Below, one piece after another: positions 24,610 to 35,300 of a DNA stretch of 64,000 nt. The DNA comes from Undibacterium cyanobacteriorum (GTDB lineage: Bacteria; Pseudomonadota; Gammaproteobacteria; Burkholderiales; Burkholderiaceae_D): NCBI RefSeq assembly GCF_031326225.1, contig NZ_CP133720.1, positions 4,154,001 to 4,218,000 on the forward strand, given 5' to 3'. Position 1 is the stretch's first letter; every line of letters starts with the position of its first letter. The position numbers and the translations under genes are program-made. A model generated the notes under the pieces. That model was not told the origin of the DNA and ran no database searches. It saw only the letters and a program-made list of their open reading frames with translations.

Positions 24610-26718
24610 TCAAAGTTTCTCCGTTTCACTAAGCGCCTTGTTAAGCTCAGGATTCAAACTCGGCTTCACCAAGTTTTGACTCACCAAGTTTGCCAACAAA
24701 ACATTGACCAAAGAACTACCGCTCTCGCCATTTTGACCACCTGCAACGATCTGCGGTACCAAAGGAATCTTCGCTTCGGCCAAGGCACGGCCAACTTCGA
24801 TTAGAGCATAATTGCTTTGACCAACCGCTTCTGTCTTACGCTGTATAACTTCGGCTTCAGCAGTACCCACTGCCAAGGTGTTTTCAGCTTTCGCCTTACC
24901 GACCACCGTGAAGACTTGCGCATCGGCTTCCGCATTGACGATTTTCGAACGTGCATCACCTTCTGCATTCAAGACCCGTGCATTCTTATCACCTTCGGCC
25001 TTTTTCACCATCGCACTTGCAGTGAATTGCGAAATTTCGACTTCACGTTCCGCTGCCACCACTTTCGATTGCGTATCTGCAATCGCCTGTGCTTGGGCCA
25101 ACTCTTTGCGCGCGACTTGCGCCAATTGTTGGGTCTTAAAGGTGACTTGTTCTTGCTCAGCGATCTTGCGATCGGTCAGCGTTTTCATCAAAGCATCTGG
25201 TGGAGAAATATCACCAATCAAGGTATCGACCGCAACCACATTGTATTCACGCAAAGCTTCGGCGATGCGATTTTTCGCGTCGGCTTGACGTTGCGCACGC
25301 CCTTTCAAGAAGTCGATCACATCAGAGCCTTGGGCTGTGTTACGGAAGTAGTTACCAATCGTTGGTTCCAGCACTTGCGTCACCAAGTTCGCCACATTAC
25401 CAAAGCGCGCGATGACTTTCGGCGCATCAGTACGCGGAATATGGATGATCTGCGACACGTCTAAGTTGAAGGTAAAACCATCGGAACTACGCACCGTAAT
25501 GGTCGACAAATTTTTGTCCAAATTATGCGCTTCGGTTTTACCTGTTGCCCAGTTCAACACCACGTTCGCAGTCGGTACACATTCAACTTTATGCGTGTAA
25601 GGATTGATCGGATATTTACCCGGATCGAGTGGCTCTACCCACACCCCTTTCTGACCTTTCTTCACCAAATTACCGTGCTTGAAATTGTCGCCGGTCACGT
25701 CTTGACCCTCGGCACCAACATAGGCGATCACCACACCAGCATTAGCGATTGGCACCTTGGTCATCTCAACGATCTCGACAGTGGCAAATAAGGGATTGAT
25801 AAAGTAACGTCCAGCCAAAATCACTTGTTCTTGCAAACCCTTGTAACCACCTGCGTCGATAAAGGCTTGGCCATTCTGATACATATTGTGATTGGTCACT
25901 TCATGTCCAGCGATTTCACCGGTATTCAAGGGAGCACCTTCGCGCGTGGTCACCACACCAACCATGTTCTCAGGTACATCGACCACATTGACCGCTTTCA
26001 CAGAAAACAAACGTGGATTGATACGATAGTGACCGTTAGGAATCACCGAGATTTGTGGACCACGTTCACCACCACCATTCAGAAATGCTTGCGCGTCTTG
26101 AAAGGTATTCGATTCGACATGACGCGCCAACACGCGACCATTTGGCATAGGCTTACCACCATGGGCTTCGACGATACCGATCTGATTCTTCTCTATCGTT
26201 GTCACCGGTTCTTGCGACACGCGGAATAACAAAGTATTGATGCGGTACGAACCTTCTGGAATCACCAAACCTTGTGGGCCACGTTGGCCACCTCCGGTCA
26301 AGAAAGCACGTGCATCTTGATACATGTCGCAATCCACATGTTGACCGATGATGTCGCCATCATTCAAAGGCTCACCGTCGCGCGACTCCACCACTCCGAT
26401 AAAATTTTCTGGAATAATCGTTAATGGCGCATTCACCACCGAGTATTGCCACGGCCACAAAGCGTAATGCACACCCGAGGCTAAGGTATCCACTTGGTCA
26501 CCCGCTTCGCCGCTCAAAGCAACGATCTTGCCGGGAGGCAGATCTTTATGTTCGCCCCACAACACAAATTTCTTGGTGACCAGCCCAATCATATTATCGG
26601 GAATGATAATCACGCCAAAAAACCACAAGACGCGACGCCACAAAGCGACCAAAACGACTAATGCTACTATCCACAAATAGGACCATTGAAATGATCCGAG
26701 GTTTTCCAAACCGTTCAT
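24610..26718 (-). CDS. SPFH/flotillin-like protein with five tandem N-terminal repeats
   Basis: 702 residues. A transmembrane helix (about 12-38) is followed by five related beta-rich repeats of about 70 residues (39-98, 102-170, 174-244, 248-319, 323-380), each opening with a P.N.IG(V/I)V motif; repeats 2-4 also share YQ(D)AQAF, GG.RG and Y.INP.LF. An SPFH/band-7 domain covers about 385-520, and then a long Ala/Glu-rich helix (about 520-640) as in flotillins. It probably forms a large ring or cage at the membrane. Repeat stack, SPFH shoulder and long helix is the same order as in eukaryotic major vault protein. Confidence 0.85.
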   Translation of the reverse strand: MNGLENLGSFQWSYLWIVALVVLVALWRRVLWFFGVIIIPDNMIGLVTKKFVLWGEHKDLPPGKIVALSGEAGDQVDTLASGVHYALWPWQYSVVNAPLTIIPENFIGVVESRDGEPLNDGDIIGQHVDCDMYQDARAFLTGGGQRGPQGLVIPEGSYRINTLLFRVSQEPVTTIEKNQIGIVEAHGGKPMPNGRVLARHVESNTFQDAQAFLNGGGERGPQISVIPNGHYRINPRLFSVKAVNVVDVPENMVGVVTTREGAPLNTGEIAGHEVTNHNMYQNGQAFIDAGGYKGLQEQVILAGRYFINPLFATVEIVEMTKVPIANAGVVIAYVGAEGQDVTGDNFKHGNLVKKGQKGVWVEPLDPGKYPINPYTHKVECVPTANVVLNWATGKTEAHNLDKNLSTITVRSSDGFTFNLDVSQIIHIPRTDAPKVIARFGNVANLVTQVLEPTIGNYFRNTAQGSDVIDFLKGRAQRQADAKNRIAEALREYNVVAVDTLIGDISPPDALMKTLTDRKIAEQEQVTFKTQQLAQVARKELAQAQAIADTQSKVVAAEREVEISQFTASAMVKKAEGDKNARVLNAEGDARSKIVNAEADAQVFTVVGKAKAENTLAVGTAEAEVIQRKTEAVGQSNYALIEVGRALAEAKIPLVPQIVAGGQNGESGSSLVNVLLANLVSQNLVKPSLNPELNKALSETEKL

Positions 26719-27082
26719 CTTATTCTCACTTTCTTCTGTATTGACGACATCTAAAGCGTACTTTTCGGTCGGACCACAGGCCCTCCATCACCAACTCGGT
26801 GCATTCTGTGCTAGCGAACATGGTGGGTTGTTGTACTTCTTCGTCCCCAATCATAGATTCGCTATCAAACACAATGCGCCTCGATCACACGCTTCGGTCG
26901 TGCCGTGCAGTATAAGAATTTGATTTTTTGTCACAACGGCAAAGCAGATCGTTTTTAACCAGAAATTCTCCACTATTCTCCGTTCAGATCGCGCATTCAC
27001 TTGCTAATTCACGCTACTTGCTATACTCTGCGCGCTCTTGAATTTATCAGCCCGTTTTTTGTAATTGGGCCGCTACCAACCG
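26719..27082. other. Divergent intergenic region, SPFH gene / hydrolase-like gene
   Basis: 364 bp without a convincing gene. A TATACT box at 27022-27027 with TTGCTA at 27001 is a possible, poorly spaced promoter for the downstream plus-strand gene. No repeat of the families seen at 1-18 kb is present. Confidence 0.4.
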
Positions 27083-27649
27083 ATGTCGTCTGCTGTACTT
27101 TTAATCGCCACCGATGTCTATGGCGAGACTCACGCAAGCGCGGCACTGTGCCGCTACTTGGGACTCTCCACCAAGATCATCAGCCCCTACGCCGAAGCAT
27201 GCTCTTTCCGAAATGAAAAAGAGGCCTATACGCGCTTTCTCGCGGAGGGTGGTATTGCGCATTACGCGAAGAAAATAGCCGAAGCGCTCGAACAAACAGA
27301 GGTTCAGCATTTTCTCGGTTTTGGAGTGGGTGGCAGTGCTTGGTGGATGAAGGCCGCACAACAATGCGCTCACTTGGATAGCGCGAACTTGTTCTACCCT
27401 TCACGGGTTCGCGACCATCTCGATTTGCAAAGTGCATGTCCGACACGCTTTATCTTTGCAGAACACGAACAGGCCTACACGAGTCAAACGGTCGTTGAAG
27501 AATTGCGCCAGCGTGGCTATCAAGCCGAAGTCGCCAAAGGTACGCAACACGGATTTATGAATGCCTATGCCGCCGGATTTTCCTTAAAACGTCAGACTGA
27601 ATATCTTGATCAACTACTACAGACATTTCATCTGCAAAAAGCGGCCTAA
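27083..27649 (+). CDS. Dienelactone-hydrolase-like protein lacking the nucleophile
   Basis: 188 residues, alpha/beta-hydrolase fold of the DLH family: VLLIATDVYGET at the start, the elbow HFLGFGVGGSAWWMKAA and the His motif GTQHGFMNAYAAGF near the end. In true DLH enzymes the elbow is G-x-C-x-G-G; here the cysteine is replaced by glycine, and the acidic residue region reads FAEHEQ instead of GEKD. It may therefore be inactive or use different chemistry. The start is ATG 27083; the upstream TTG frame has no ribosome site. It ends 7 bp from the convergent pbpC gene. Confidence 0.75.
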   Translation: MSSAVLLIATDVYGETHASAALCRYLGLSTKIISPYAEACSFRNEKEAYTRFLAEGGIAHYAKKIAEALEQTEVQHFLGFGVGGSAWWMKAAQQCAHLDSANLFYPSRVRDHLDLQSACPTRFIFAEHEQAYTSQTVVEELRQRGYQAEVAKGTQHGFMNAYAAGFSLKRQTEYLDQLLQTFHLQKAA

Positions 27650-27656
27650 GTTCGGC

Positions 27657-30050
27657 TTATTTTTTGTCGAGCGTAAAGTTGACGCTGTCAATATGACCTG
27701 CTGCATCGACCACTGTGATGCTATGATTTCCTGCCTCTTGAACAAGGATGGTTTGACGTTTCTTTGGTCCAGCAGCAAGCTGTTGACCATCCAATAGCCA
27801 ATACAACACGCCACTTCCTCCCACTGCATCCACGCTCAAGCTGACCGCAGTTTGACCTGGAGCGGGGCGCATCCGGGTTCCGCTTTTTACACCCATCAGA
27901 CGCACACTGGCGCCACTTCCACCACTGCTATTCGGAGCACATTCACTCGACCAAGGTAGCAGGCCTAACTCTAGCTTTTTCGATGGCGCTAACCATGCCT
28001 CTAACAAAGAAGGCCATCGAGCAACTTCGCGCGCTTGCGCACGGGCATTGCAATTCGGACTGGTACTCGTCTGATTGAGCGGATCAATCCATATCGTTTC
28101 AATCAGACTACGTGAACGCAAACGATCTGGTAGAGTTGGTGGAATCGTGTCGCGCAAAATCCATGCGCTGCGCTTCACATGACAATGTTCTGCTGGTGTT
28201 AGGGACGCCGCAATTCCCAGTGGCCAACAAATCTGTGCACTACTCACGTCTTTTGGCATCTCTCGTGGCAAAGCTTCACCACGCGGAAGTGCATAGGCAA
28301 TTTGATGTAATAAAGGCGCGGCGACATTTGCACCAAAAAAGCCCGGATTCGGGGTTCCATCGGGGCGACCAATCCATACCCCCAAAGTATAGGGTCCACT
28401 CACACCGACCGCCCAAGCGTCACGAAAACCGTAACTCGTGCCGGTCTTCCAAGCCAGCCGCACGCCGCTGGCATCGCCCTCCACAAACGGTTGATCAGGA
28501 TGGCCGCCCGCCTCCAAAATAGAACGAATGATGAAGGCAGCACCTTCACTCATCAAGCGACTTTCCTTCAATGGACTGTCGGGCGTAATTCGTGGCGTGC
28601 CAGCCATTCCCTTCATAGCCAGCGCGCGATAAGCGCCGACCAGCTCTTCAAGACTGGTTCCTGCTCCTCCTAAAATCACACTCAAATTCGGACTCGCATC
28701 TTTGGGAAGGCGTAGGCGCAAACCAGCTGCTGACAAGCGTGCTGTGAAACGGCTTGGTCCGATACGATCAAGCAGGTCCACTGCGGGCACATTGAGAGAA
28801 CGCTGGAGCGCCTCGGAAACACTGACTGGCCCTGAGAAACTCGCCTGGAAATTCCCCGGATCGTAGCCGCCAAACGACTGCGGCGTATCGGCCATCAAAC
28901 TCTCTGAATGAATTAAGCCTTCGTCCAAGGCCATCGCATACAGAAATGGCTTTAAAGTTGAGCCGGGTGAGCGTATGCCACGTACCATATCGACGTGACT
29001 AAATCGCCGCGTATCAGAAAAATCTGCAGAACCTGCATAACCTAATACCTCCATGGAGCGGCTATCGACCACCAAGGCGGCCATCGAGACGAAGCGTGGT
29101 AACTGATTGACTTTGTCAGCGAGCATACGCTCTAAGATGGTTTGAATTTCGCGATCAAGCGTCGACCTGACGATCGCAATTTCTGACTTTTTTGTTTTAT
29201 GCAGGCGCGCCTCGCGCCGCGCTGCTTGATGTAAGCGTTCGGCAGCCAGTGGCGCAAGCCAATTGGCGCGCGGTGGGTTAGCTCCGACTTTTTCGATCAG
29301 CGCATCTTCCACTTCCGCATTGCTCCAATGTTTCAGCTCGGCCATGCGACGCAGCACTTTGTCGCGCGCTTGCTGTGCCAATTCAGGATGGCGATCGGGA
29401 CGTAAACGCGAAGGTGCTTGTGGCAACACCACCAACAAAGCCGCTTCGGCGGAAGATAAGGTCTGCGCACTCTTTCCAAGGTAGCTACGGCTCGCCATCT
29501 CGACGCCTTCGACAATACCTCCCATCGGCGCATGGTTCAGGTACAGCGTCAAAATTTCATCTTTGGAGAGACGCATCTCAAGCTGAATCGCACGCGCTAT
29601 CTGTCGTACTTTCCCAGCCATGCTACGTGGCACGGGTTCAATGGCTCGCGCCACTTGCATGGTCAAGGTTGAGCCCCCCGACACAATATGGCCGTTCACC
29701 ACCCACTGCCAGGCGGCTCGCCCCAAGGCTAAAGGATTCACGCCCGGATGCCAACGAAACCATCGATCTTCGTAGGTCATCAAGGCATCAATATACTTAG
29801 GTGAGACTTGCTTAGGTGTGACTGGATAGCGCCATACTCCATCGGCATCGGGCCACCCTCGCAAAGGGCTACCGTCACGCGCAACCACTACCATACCCGG
29901 CATGTCGCGAGGAATCGGTGGTGGAAATATCTGATCCAACAAAAGCAATGCACTCAAGAGTAAGGCGAGCCCACCTCGCCAAGGATGTGCTCGTAACCAG
30001 TGCCATGCACCACTAGCTGCTCGTCGGAAAACAGAAAAGAATTTATTCAC
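27657..30050 (-). CDS. pbpC: Penicillin-binding protein 1C
   Basis: 797 residues, bifunctional peptidoglycan synthase of the periplasm. Signal-anchor helix about 27-43; GT51 glycosyltransferase with the catalytic glutamate at about 94 (TYEDRWFRWHPG) and GGSTLTMQVAR; transpeptidase serine in RSPGSTLKPF (about 363), RSLNVPAV (SxN) and WKTGTSYGFRDAW (KTG); C-terminal PBP1C-specific domain (about 700-790). Start codon is GTG. In Escherichia coli pbpC sits next to the alpha-2-macroglobulin gene; here that gene is 24 kb away. Neighbour on the convergent side is a hydrolase-like gene only 7 bp off. Confidence 0.95.
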   Translation of the reverse strand: MNKFFSVFRRAASGAWHWLRAHPWRGGLALLLSALLLLDQIFPPPIPRDMPGMVVVARDGSPLRGWPDADGVWRYPVTPKQVSPKYIDALMTYEDRWFRWHPGVNPLALGRAAWQWVVNGHIVSGGSTLTMQVARAIEPVPRSMAGKVRQIARAIQLEMRLSKDEILTLYLNHAPMGGIVEGVEMASRSYLGKSAQTLSSAEAALLVVLPQAPSRLRPDRHPELAQQARDKVLRRMAELKHWSNAEVEDALIEKVGANPPRANWLAPLAAERLHQAARREARLHKTKKSEIAIVRSTLDREIQTILERMLADKVNQLPRFVSMAALVVDSRSMEVLGYAGSADFSDTRRFSHVDMVRGIRSPGSTLKPFLYAMALDEGLIHSESLMADTPQSFGGYDPGNFQASFSGPVSVSEALQRSLNVPAVDLLDRIGPSRFTARLSAAGLRLRLPKDASPNLSVILGGAGTSLEELVGAYRALAMKGMAGTPRITPDSPLKESRLMSEGAAFIIRSILEAGGHPDQPFVEGDASGVRLAWKTGTSYGFRDAWAVGVSGPYTLGVWIGRPDGTPNPGFFGANVAAPLLHQIAYALPRGEALPREMPKDVSSAQICWPLGIAASLTPAEHCHVKRSAWILRDTIPPTLPDRLRSRSLIETIWIDPLNQTSTSPNCNARAQAREVARWPSLLEAWLAPSKKLELGLLPWSSECAPNSSGGSGASVRLMGVKSGTRMRPAPGQTAVSLSVDAVGGSGVLYWLLDGQQLAAGPKKRQTILVQEAGNHSITVVDAAGHIDSVNFTLDKK

Positions 30051-30156
30051 GCGGCAAAACTAAATAGAAAGCTTAAGAAAGTGCCATTCTAAATGTTTTA
30101 CAGGTGTTGCAGTCACGGACTGCGAAGGCAAGCCATGAAGTTTCTAAAACTCAGAC

Positions 30157-31947
30157 CTACGCCAAGCTCAACAATTGATGACGAGCTTGTTCCAAAATCT
30201 CAGCTAATTCTGCTTGCGTACAAGGCTTACTCAAGCAGGCATCAAAACCTTGCTCAAGAAAACGCTGACGACTACGTTCATCGTCATGACCAGAATAAGC
30301 CACAATAAAGCTCGATTTTTGAGCCTGTCGTTTTTGATAATCACGAATCGCCGACATCGCTTCAACCCCACCCATGACAGGCATCTCGATGTCCATAATG
30401 ATCAAATCTGGGCGCTTCGTTTGAATGCGATCAAGTGCCATACGACCATTAATGGCGCTGTCCAAACGGAAAGCCGGCGCTTGAAAATTATCGCTCATCA
30501 CCATGTGGTTAAAATCGTCATCGTCGACCAGAAGAACCGACATTCCTTCATGCGAAATCGCCGACGAGGCATGTGTAGGTCGCGCTGCGTGCTCCTTGAT
30601 TTGTACCGGTGGACTACTTTGCTTGGCGCGATGCAGCCTCAAAGTCAAGGTGGTTCCATCTTCTTCCGAAGTATGCATGTTCAAACTACCGCCCTGCACC
30701 TTCGCTAACAAATGGGAAGAATAGGTTCCTAATCCCGTACCACCAACCTTGCCCGCGGTCGAGTATTTATCAAAGAAACTGCTGCGTAATTCAAGCGGTA
30801 CCGTACCTTGATTGTGAATCGCCAACAAGATTTGCGGGCCGTCAATCAAGGTCACCATCACTGTTGAATGTTCTGGGGCGGCCTCAACCGCATTCTTCAG
30901 CAAATTACCGATGATGGAATAACACAAAGAATCGTCAGCTTCCGCGAATACATGCGGCTCATCACTCGGAACATGGATGTTAACTGACTTCGAATGGGCA
31001 TGTGCCGCCAAGCCCAATGCCACCGAGCTCACGATATTGGTCATGTCAACCGAACTGGGGCGGAACACGTAACTTCCGCTTTCCATGCGAAACAAGTCAA
31101 GCGAGAGATTCACCATGCTCAAAGCACGATTGGTTGCGCTCTCGATCATGCAGAGAATATCTTCCTCGTGCTTACTCATCGTTCGCCCCGCTCTCAACAG
31201 CGTTGGGGCAGCAGCGATGCTGACTAAGGGCGTCTTCAAATCATGGCGGGAAATCCGTTCCACGTCTTCCAAAGTGCGTAAAGCTTGTTGCAAAGCCTGA
31301 TTTTTCTCATCGAGCTCACGTGTACGCAAAGCGACTCGTTCTTCCAAAAATTTTTCAGATTCCTGTAACTTCTTCAGGGTGACATTCAGGTCAGCATTCA
31401 ATTGACGCAGCTGCTCATTCTGCAAGGTCAGCAAACGCTCATGCGAAAACGCCTGCAACGCGGAACGCACTGTCAATAAAATGTCTTCGTGATTAAACGG
31501 CTTTTCTAAGAAGCGATACAGATTCGCTTGGTTAATCGCTTTTTTGACGCCATCAAAGTCACTTTGACCAGTCAACATAATGGTCATCGTACGCGGGCTA
31601 CGTTTGTGGATTTCGATCAGCAGTTCATCGCCGCGCATGCCGGGCATGAGGAAGTCAGAAATAACCACTCCAACTGTTTCATCACTTTTTTGTAAATCTT
31701 CAATAATCTCGAGAGCTTCTTCTCCGCTCTCTGCGATCTCGATGAGAAAGTTGGAGCCGAGCGCGTGCTCCAGCAAGGTGCGCAACGCCACCAGCACGGT
31801 CGTGTCATCATCAACGCAGAGGATAATGCCGCTTTCCTTCATCGGGGGTTCCCACTCCAACAAGAAGCCGAACTTCATATCTTCTTGACTTGCCCAAACC
31901 AATTTAATCACGAACAGTCTAGGTAGTTTCGCACCGACAGTAGACAT
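30157..31947 (-). CDS. Soluble hybrid histidine kinase (REC-HisKA-HATPase-REC)
   Basis: About 596 residues with no membrane segment, so cytoplasmic. Order: REC1 with acidic pocket ILCVDDDTTVLVAL and Asp in VVISDFLMPGM (about 97); coiled coil (about 155-225); HisKA with RISRHDLKTPLVS (His about 235); HATPase with IIGNLLKNAVEAAP and GGTGLGTYSSHLLAK; REC2 with LLVDDDDFNHMV and Asp in IIMDIEMPVMGG (about 517). It receives phosphate at its N-terminus before acting as a kinase. GGAGG before the ATG at 31947 supports that start; internal ATGs at 31878 and 31842 are nearer the REC domain. Divergent from the propeller kinase. Confidence 0.9.
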   Translation of the reverse strand: MSTVGAKLPRLFVIKLVWASQEDMKFGFLLEWEPPMKESGIILCVDDDTTVLVALRTLLEHALGSNFLIEIAESGEEALEIIEDLQKSDETVGVVISDFLMPGMRGDELLIEIHKRSPRTMTIMLTGQSDFDGVKKAINQANLYRFLEKPFNHEDILLTVRSALQAFSHERLLTLQNEQLRQLNADLNVTLKKLQESEKFLEERVALRTRELDEKNQALQQALRTLEDVERISRHDLKTPLVSIAAAPTLLRAGRTMSKHEEDILCMIESATNRALSMVNLSLDLFRMESGSYVFRPSSVDMTNIVSSVALGLAAHAHSKSVNIHVPSDEPHVFAEADDSLCYSIIGNLLKNAVEAAPEHSTVMVTLIDGPQILLAIHNQGTVPLELRSSFFDKYSTAGKVGGTGLGTYSSHLLAKVQGGSLNMHTSEEDGTTLTLRLHRAKQSSPPVQIKEHAARPTHASSAISHEGMSVLLVDDDDFNHMVMSDNFQAPAFRLDSAINGRMALDRIQTKRPDLIIMDIEMPVMGGVEAMSAIRDYQKRQAQKSSFIVAYSGHDDERSRQRFLEQGFDACLSKPCTQAELAEILEQARHQLLSLA

Positions 31948-32330
31948 TAACCTCCGTCGATGGCACATGTTTTAGAACAGTATTCCCTAAGAAAAGATGT
32001 TGCGCAAGAGGAATTTTTTCAAATTGATGCCGCAGGGGACTCACTTCAATGATCTACCTCAAACACCGCCGAGTCTTTGGTCAGACAGCAGCCAGTTCAC
32101 CCCAGTAATATCGGAAGAACCACCGAAAAAACGATGGCACCAACTAGATTCTCGCGAGGGGGTTGCAATAAGAAATAACAAAATACTACGCATGATAAAA
32201 AGCAACAAAGTCTCATAATTATCATGTGCAAAGCTCGCGCCGTAGATCGAGCTATAGCCCTTGGTGATACTATCAAAATCGTATCTGGTGTACGCCTTGC
32301 CCTGCTCCAATTTGCCGAGAATCGATTTTC
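31948..32330. other. Divergent promoter region between two histidine kinase genes
   Basis: 383 bp. Short open frames exist on both strands (31997-32218 plus, 32059-32310 minus), but they lack ribosome sites and protein-like composition. Probably holds promoters for both kinase genes; no box stands out. Confidence 0.4.
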
Positions 32331-35300
32331 ATGAAGTTATCACCTTCACCACTCTATCGAATCCTGCCTCTGCGCAAGTTAATGATTTGCCTGTCGCTGG
32401 CGTCGCTCCTCATCCAATCCCTTGCATTTGCCCAAGTCACGCCATCAGCAAGTCCGACTGCGTCGGCATCAAAGCATCATATTCCATACCCTCAAGATTT
32501 TTGGTTCACTCACCATTACTTCGAAAAGGTCGGAGACGAAGAATCCTTACCCATCAACATCGTTACTTCATTAGCACAAGATAGTTTTGGTTTCTTATGG
32601 ATTGGAACGCAAAGTGGCTTGGTGCGCTTCGACGGTTATCGTTTCGAGAAATTCAATCACAGCACAAGACAGGCGTTTTCTCTACCCGATGACTACGTCA
32701 AGACTCTGGTACCTGCAAAAGACGGAAAATTATGGGTCGCTGGTTATGGCGGGAAAATTGCACTCTTTAATCCAGCACTCCGCCAATTCAAAGAAATCAT
32801 GTTGTCGCCCCAGTTCGCGGATGAGACGAGCGTGGGTCGAATCATTGGTATGGCAGGCGATTCTAAGGGCGGTCTATGGGTCGCAGCAGAGGCACTCGGC
32901 CTAGCCTATCTTCCTGCAGATAGCGGGAAATTGATTCGCTTCGCCCCTGGTCAAGGTTCCGTGATGTCTTTGCAGAACCAAAAGATTCGCAGTATTTATG
33001 TCGACCGTAACGATCATCTCTGGATTGGCACCTTCAGCGGCTTGCTCCATCTCGCCCCCGGATCGACCGAACTAGAATCTTTTGCTTCGGATCCAAATAC
33101 GCCAGACTCTCTCGCTGAGCACGGGATCAGTAGCATCTTCGAGGCGAAAGATGGAAAGCTGTGGCTCGGCCTGACCCGTAGCGGTGCCGCTTGGCTCGAT
33201 CCAGGGACACGTCAACTGCATCGCATCACACTCGATTCAATCCAAGGCAATACCTTAGCTGACAACGTCGTCGATGGCATTATTCAGGCCGACACTGACG
33301 AGATTTGGTTATCGCGCTATGGCTTTGGCATTTATGTTGTAAGCGCCAAAGATGGCACGATCTTACATCGCATGCGAAATGATCCTGCCATTCCAAGCAG
33401 CCTAGCACTTGATCAAATTGGCGCCATGTTACGTGACCGCTCAGGCTTACTCTGGATCGGTACTTGGGGAGCAGGAATTCAAAAGCACCTCCCCAGTCAT
33501 GACACCATCCGTATGCTGCGTCACAGCCCAACTTACTCCACTGGCCTGACGCGTTCGAATGTGCGCAGCATCCTCGAAACCAAGGACGGACGTATCTTGG
33601 TCGGTACCGAGGGAAGCGGCATCGATATTTTTGATCGGCGCCGTGGGCTGATTGGCGGTTATCGCCCCACATCGAATCAATCAAGCACATCGATGGCACC
33701 TGCGGTGCTGGCGCTCGTAGAAACCAATGATGGAAGTCTCTGGGCAGGAACCCGCCAATCAGGATTAAAACGTCTCGCGGCCGGTGCCAAAGAATGGCAA
33801 ACCTACTCTGTTGCTGACGGCTTACCAAGTAATCAAACCCCCACCCTTTTTGTCAGCAGCAAAAACGAATTGTGGGTTGGCACCACCCAAGGCTTCGCCC
33901 GTTGGCTACCTTCCGAACAGAAATTTGAAGGTTTTGCCACCAACAAAGATATTCTCAATGCGGGATATGTCACTGCGATCAAAGAGGATCAACAAGGCCG
34001 CATTTGGGCCGCCAGCGAACGCGGTGTGTGGGTCTTAGATCCCAATACACAAGATCTCAAACAAATTACGCACTTGGATTACGACCCCAAGAGCCTTTCC
34101 AACGATGATGTCAATGGCATTTTAATTGACCGCAAAGGTCGGATTTGGATTGATACCTCACAAGGTTTCGATCGTCTCATTAAGTGGGATGGCAATACCG
34201 CTGAGTTCGAACATATCAGCGACACAACCGAGCATCCCAATCTATACATGGGCGGGAATTTACTCGAAGATGAACGGGGTCGCATTTGGACCCAATGGTT
34301 CATCTATGATCCCGAAACGAAAAAACTGAGTTTGCTCCCCAAGAGCACAGGTATCGATATCGGCACTGCGTGGATAGGTAGTTACACCAAAACCCATGAC
34401 GGTCTCTTCATTTTTGGTGGCACAAAAGGCGCAGCCATTATCGCCCCAAACAAGTTCGATACTTGGGAGCACAATCCGCAACTCGCCATCACCCGTTTCA
34501 GGGTTGATGGAATCGATCAAAACCTCAATCAGATCAACACGGGATTGAAATTACGCACAGATCAAAAACGCTTTGAGTTAGAGTTCTCCGCGCTTGACTA
34601 CCTCGTGCCGCAAAAAAACCGATACGCCTATCGCCTACTTGGTTATCAAAGCGATTGGATTGAAACCGACTCAGAACATCGCAGCGTCAGCTACGGCAAT
34701 CTCTGGCCAGGTGAGTATACGCTTCAAATACGCGGTAGTAATCACCAAGGGGTGTGGAGTGACCAAGAAATCAGCATTCCCATCGAAGTACAACCCCAAT
34801 TCTGGCAAACCAAGTGGTTCATACTTTGTATTTTATTTGGCGTTGGTGGCAGCATCTATTTCATGTATAAGATGCGCATTGAACGCGTACGCAAAGAAAA
34901 ACGTATCCTGCAGGCTTTGGTCGATGCACGCACTGCAGATATTTTAAAACTAGGCGAAGTCGGGCAAGGCCTCACCGCCACACTCGATACCGAAAAAGCC
35001 TTCACACGAATTCGCGATCAAGTGTTTGCGCGTGTCGATGCCTACGTCTTTGGCATCGCCTTCTTTAACACGAATACCAATGCGATTGAATTTGATTACA
35101 TGATAGAGGGCGGAGTTCGACAAGAACCCTTCCAATACACGCTCGATGAAAAAAATCGTCCGGCGGTTTGGTGTGTCGAACACAAACGGGAATTGCTAAC
35201 GCATACCGAAGCGGAGTTGCTGCAATATTTTGACTATATCGCGCCGGCCAAGTCGGGCGAGCCTATGCAATCGATCTTGTATTTACCCTTGGTTCTCGAG

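Noticed and set aside
24817..25464. Plus-strand 215-codon open frame
   Set aside because: Antisense of the SPFH coiled-coil region; its open state follows from the Ala/Glu-rich codons on the other strand.
31997..32310. Short open frames in the kinase-kinase gap
   Set aside because: No ribosome site and low-complexity or random composition.
33280..33828. Minus-strand 182-codon open frame
   Set aside because: Shadow of the propeller kinase, caused by its repeated blades.
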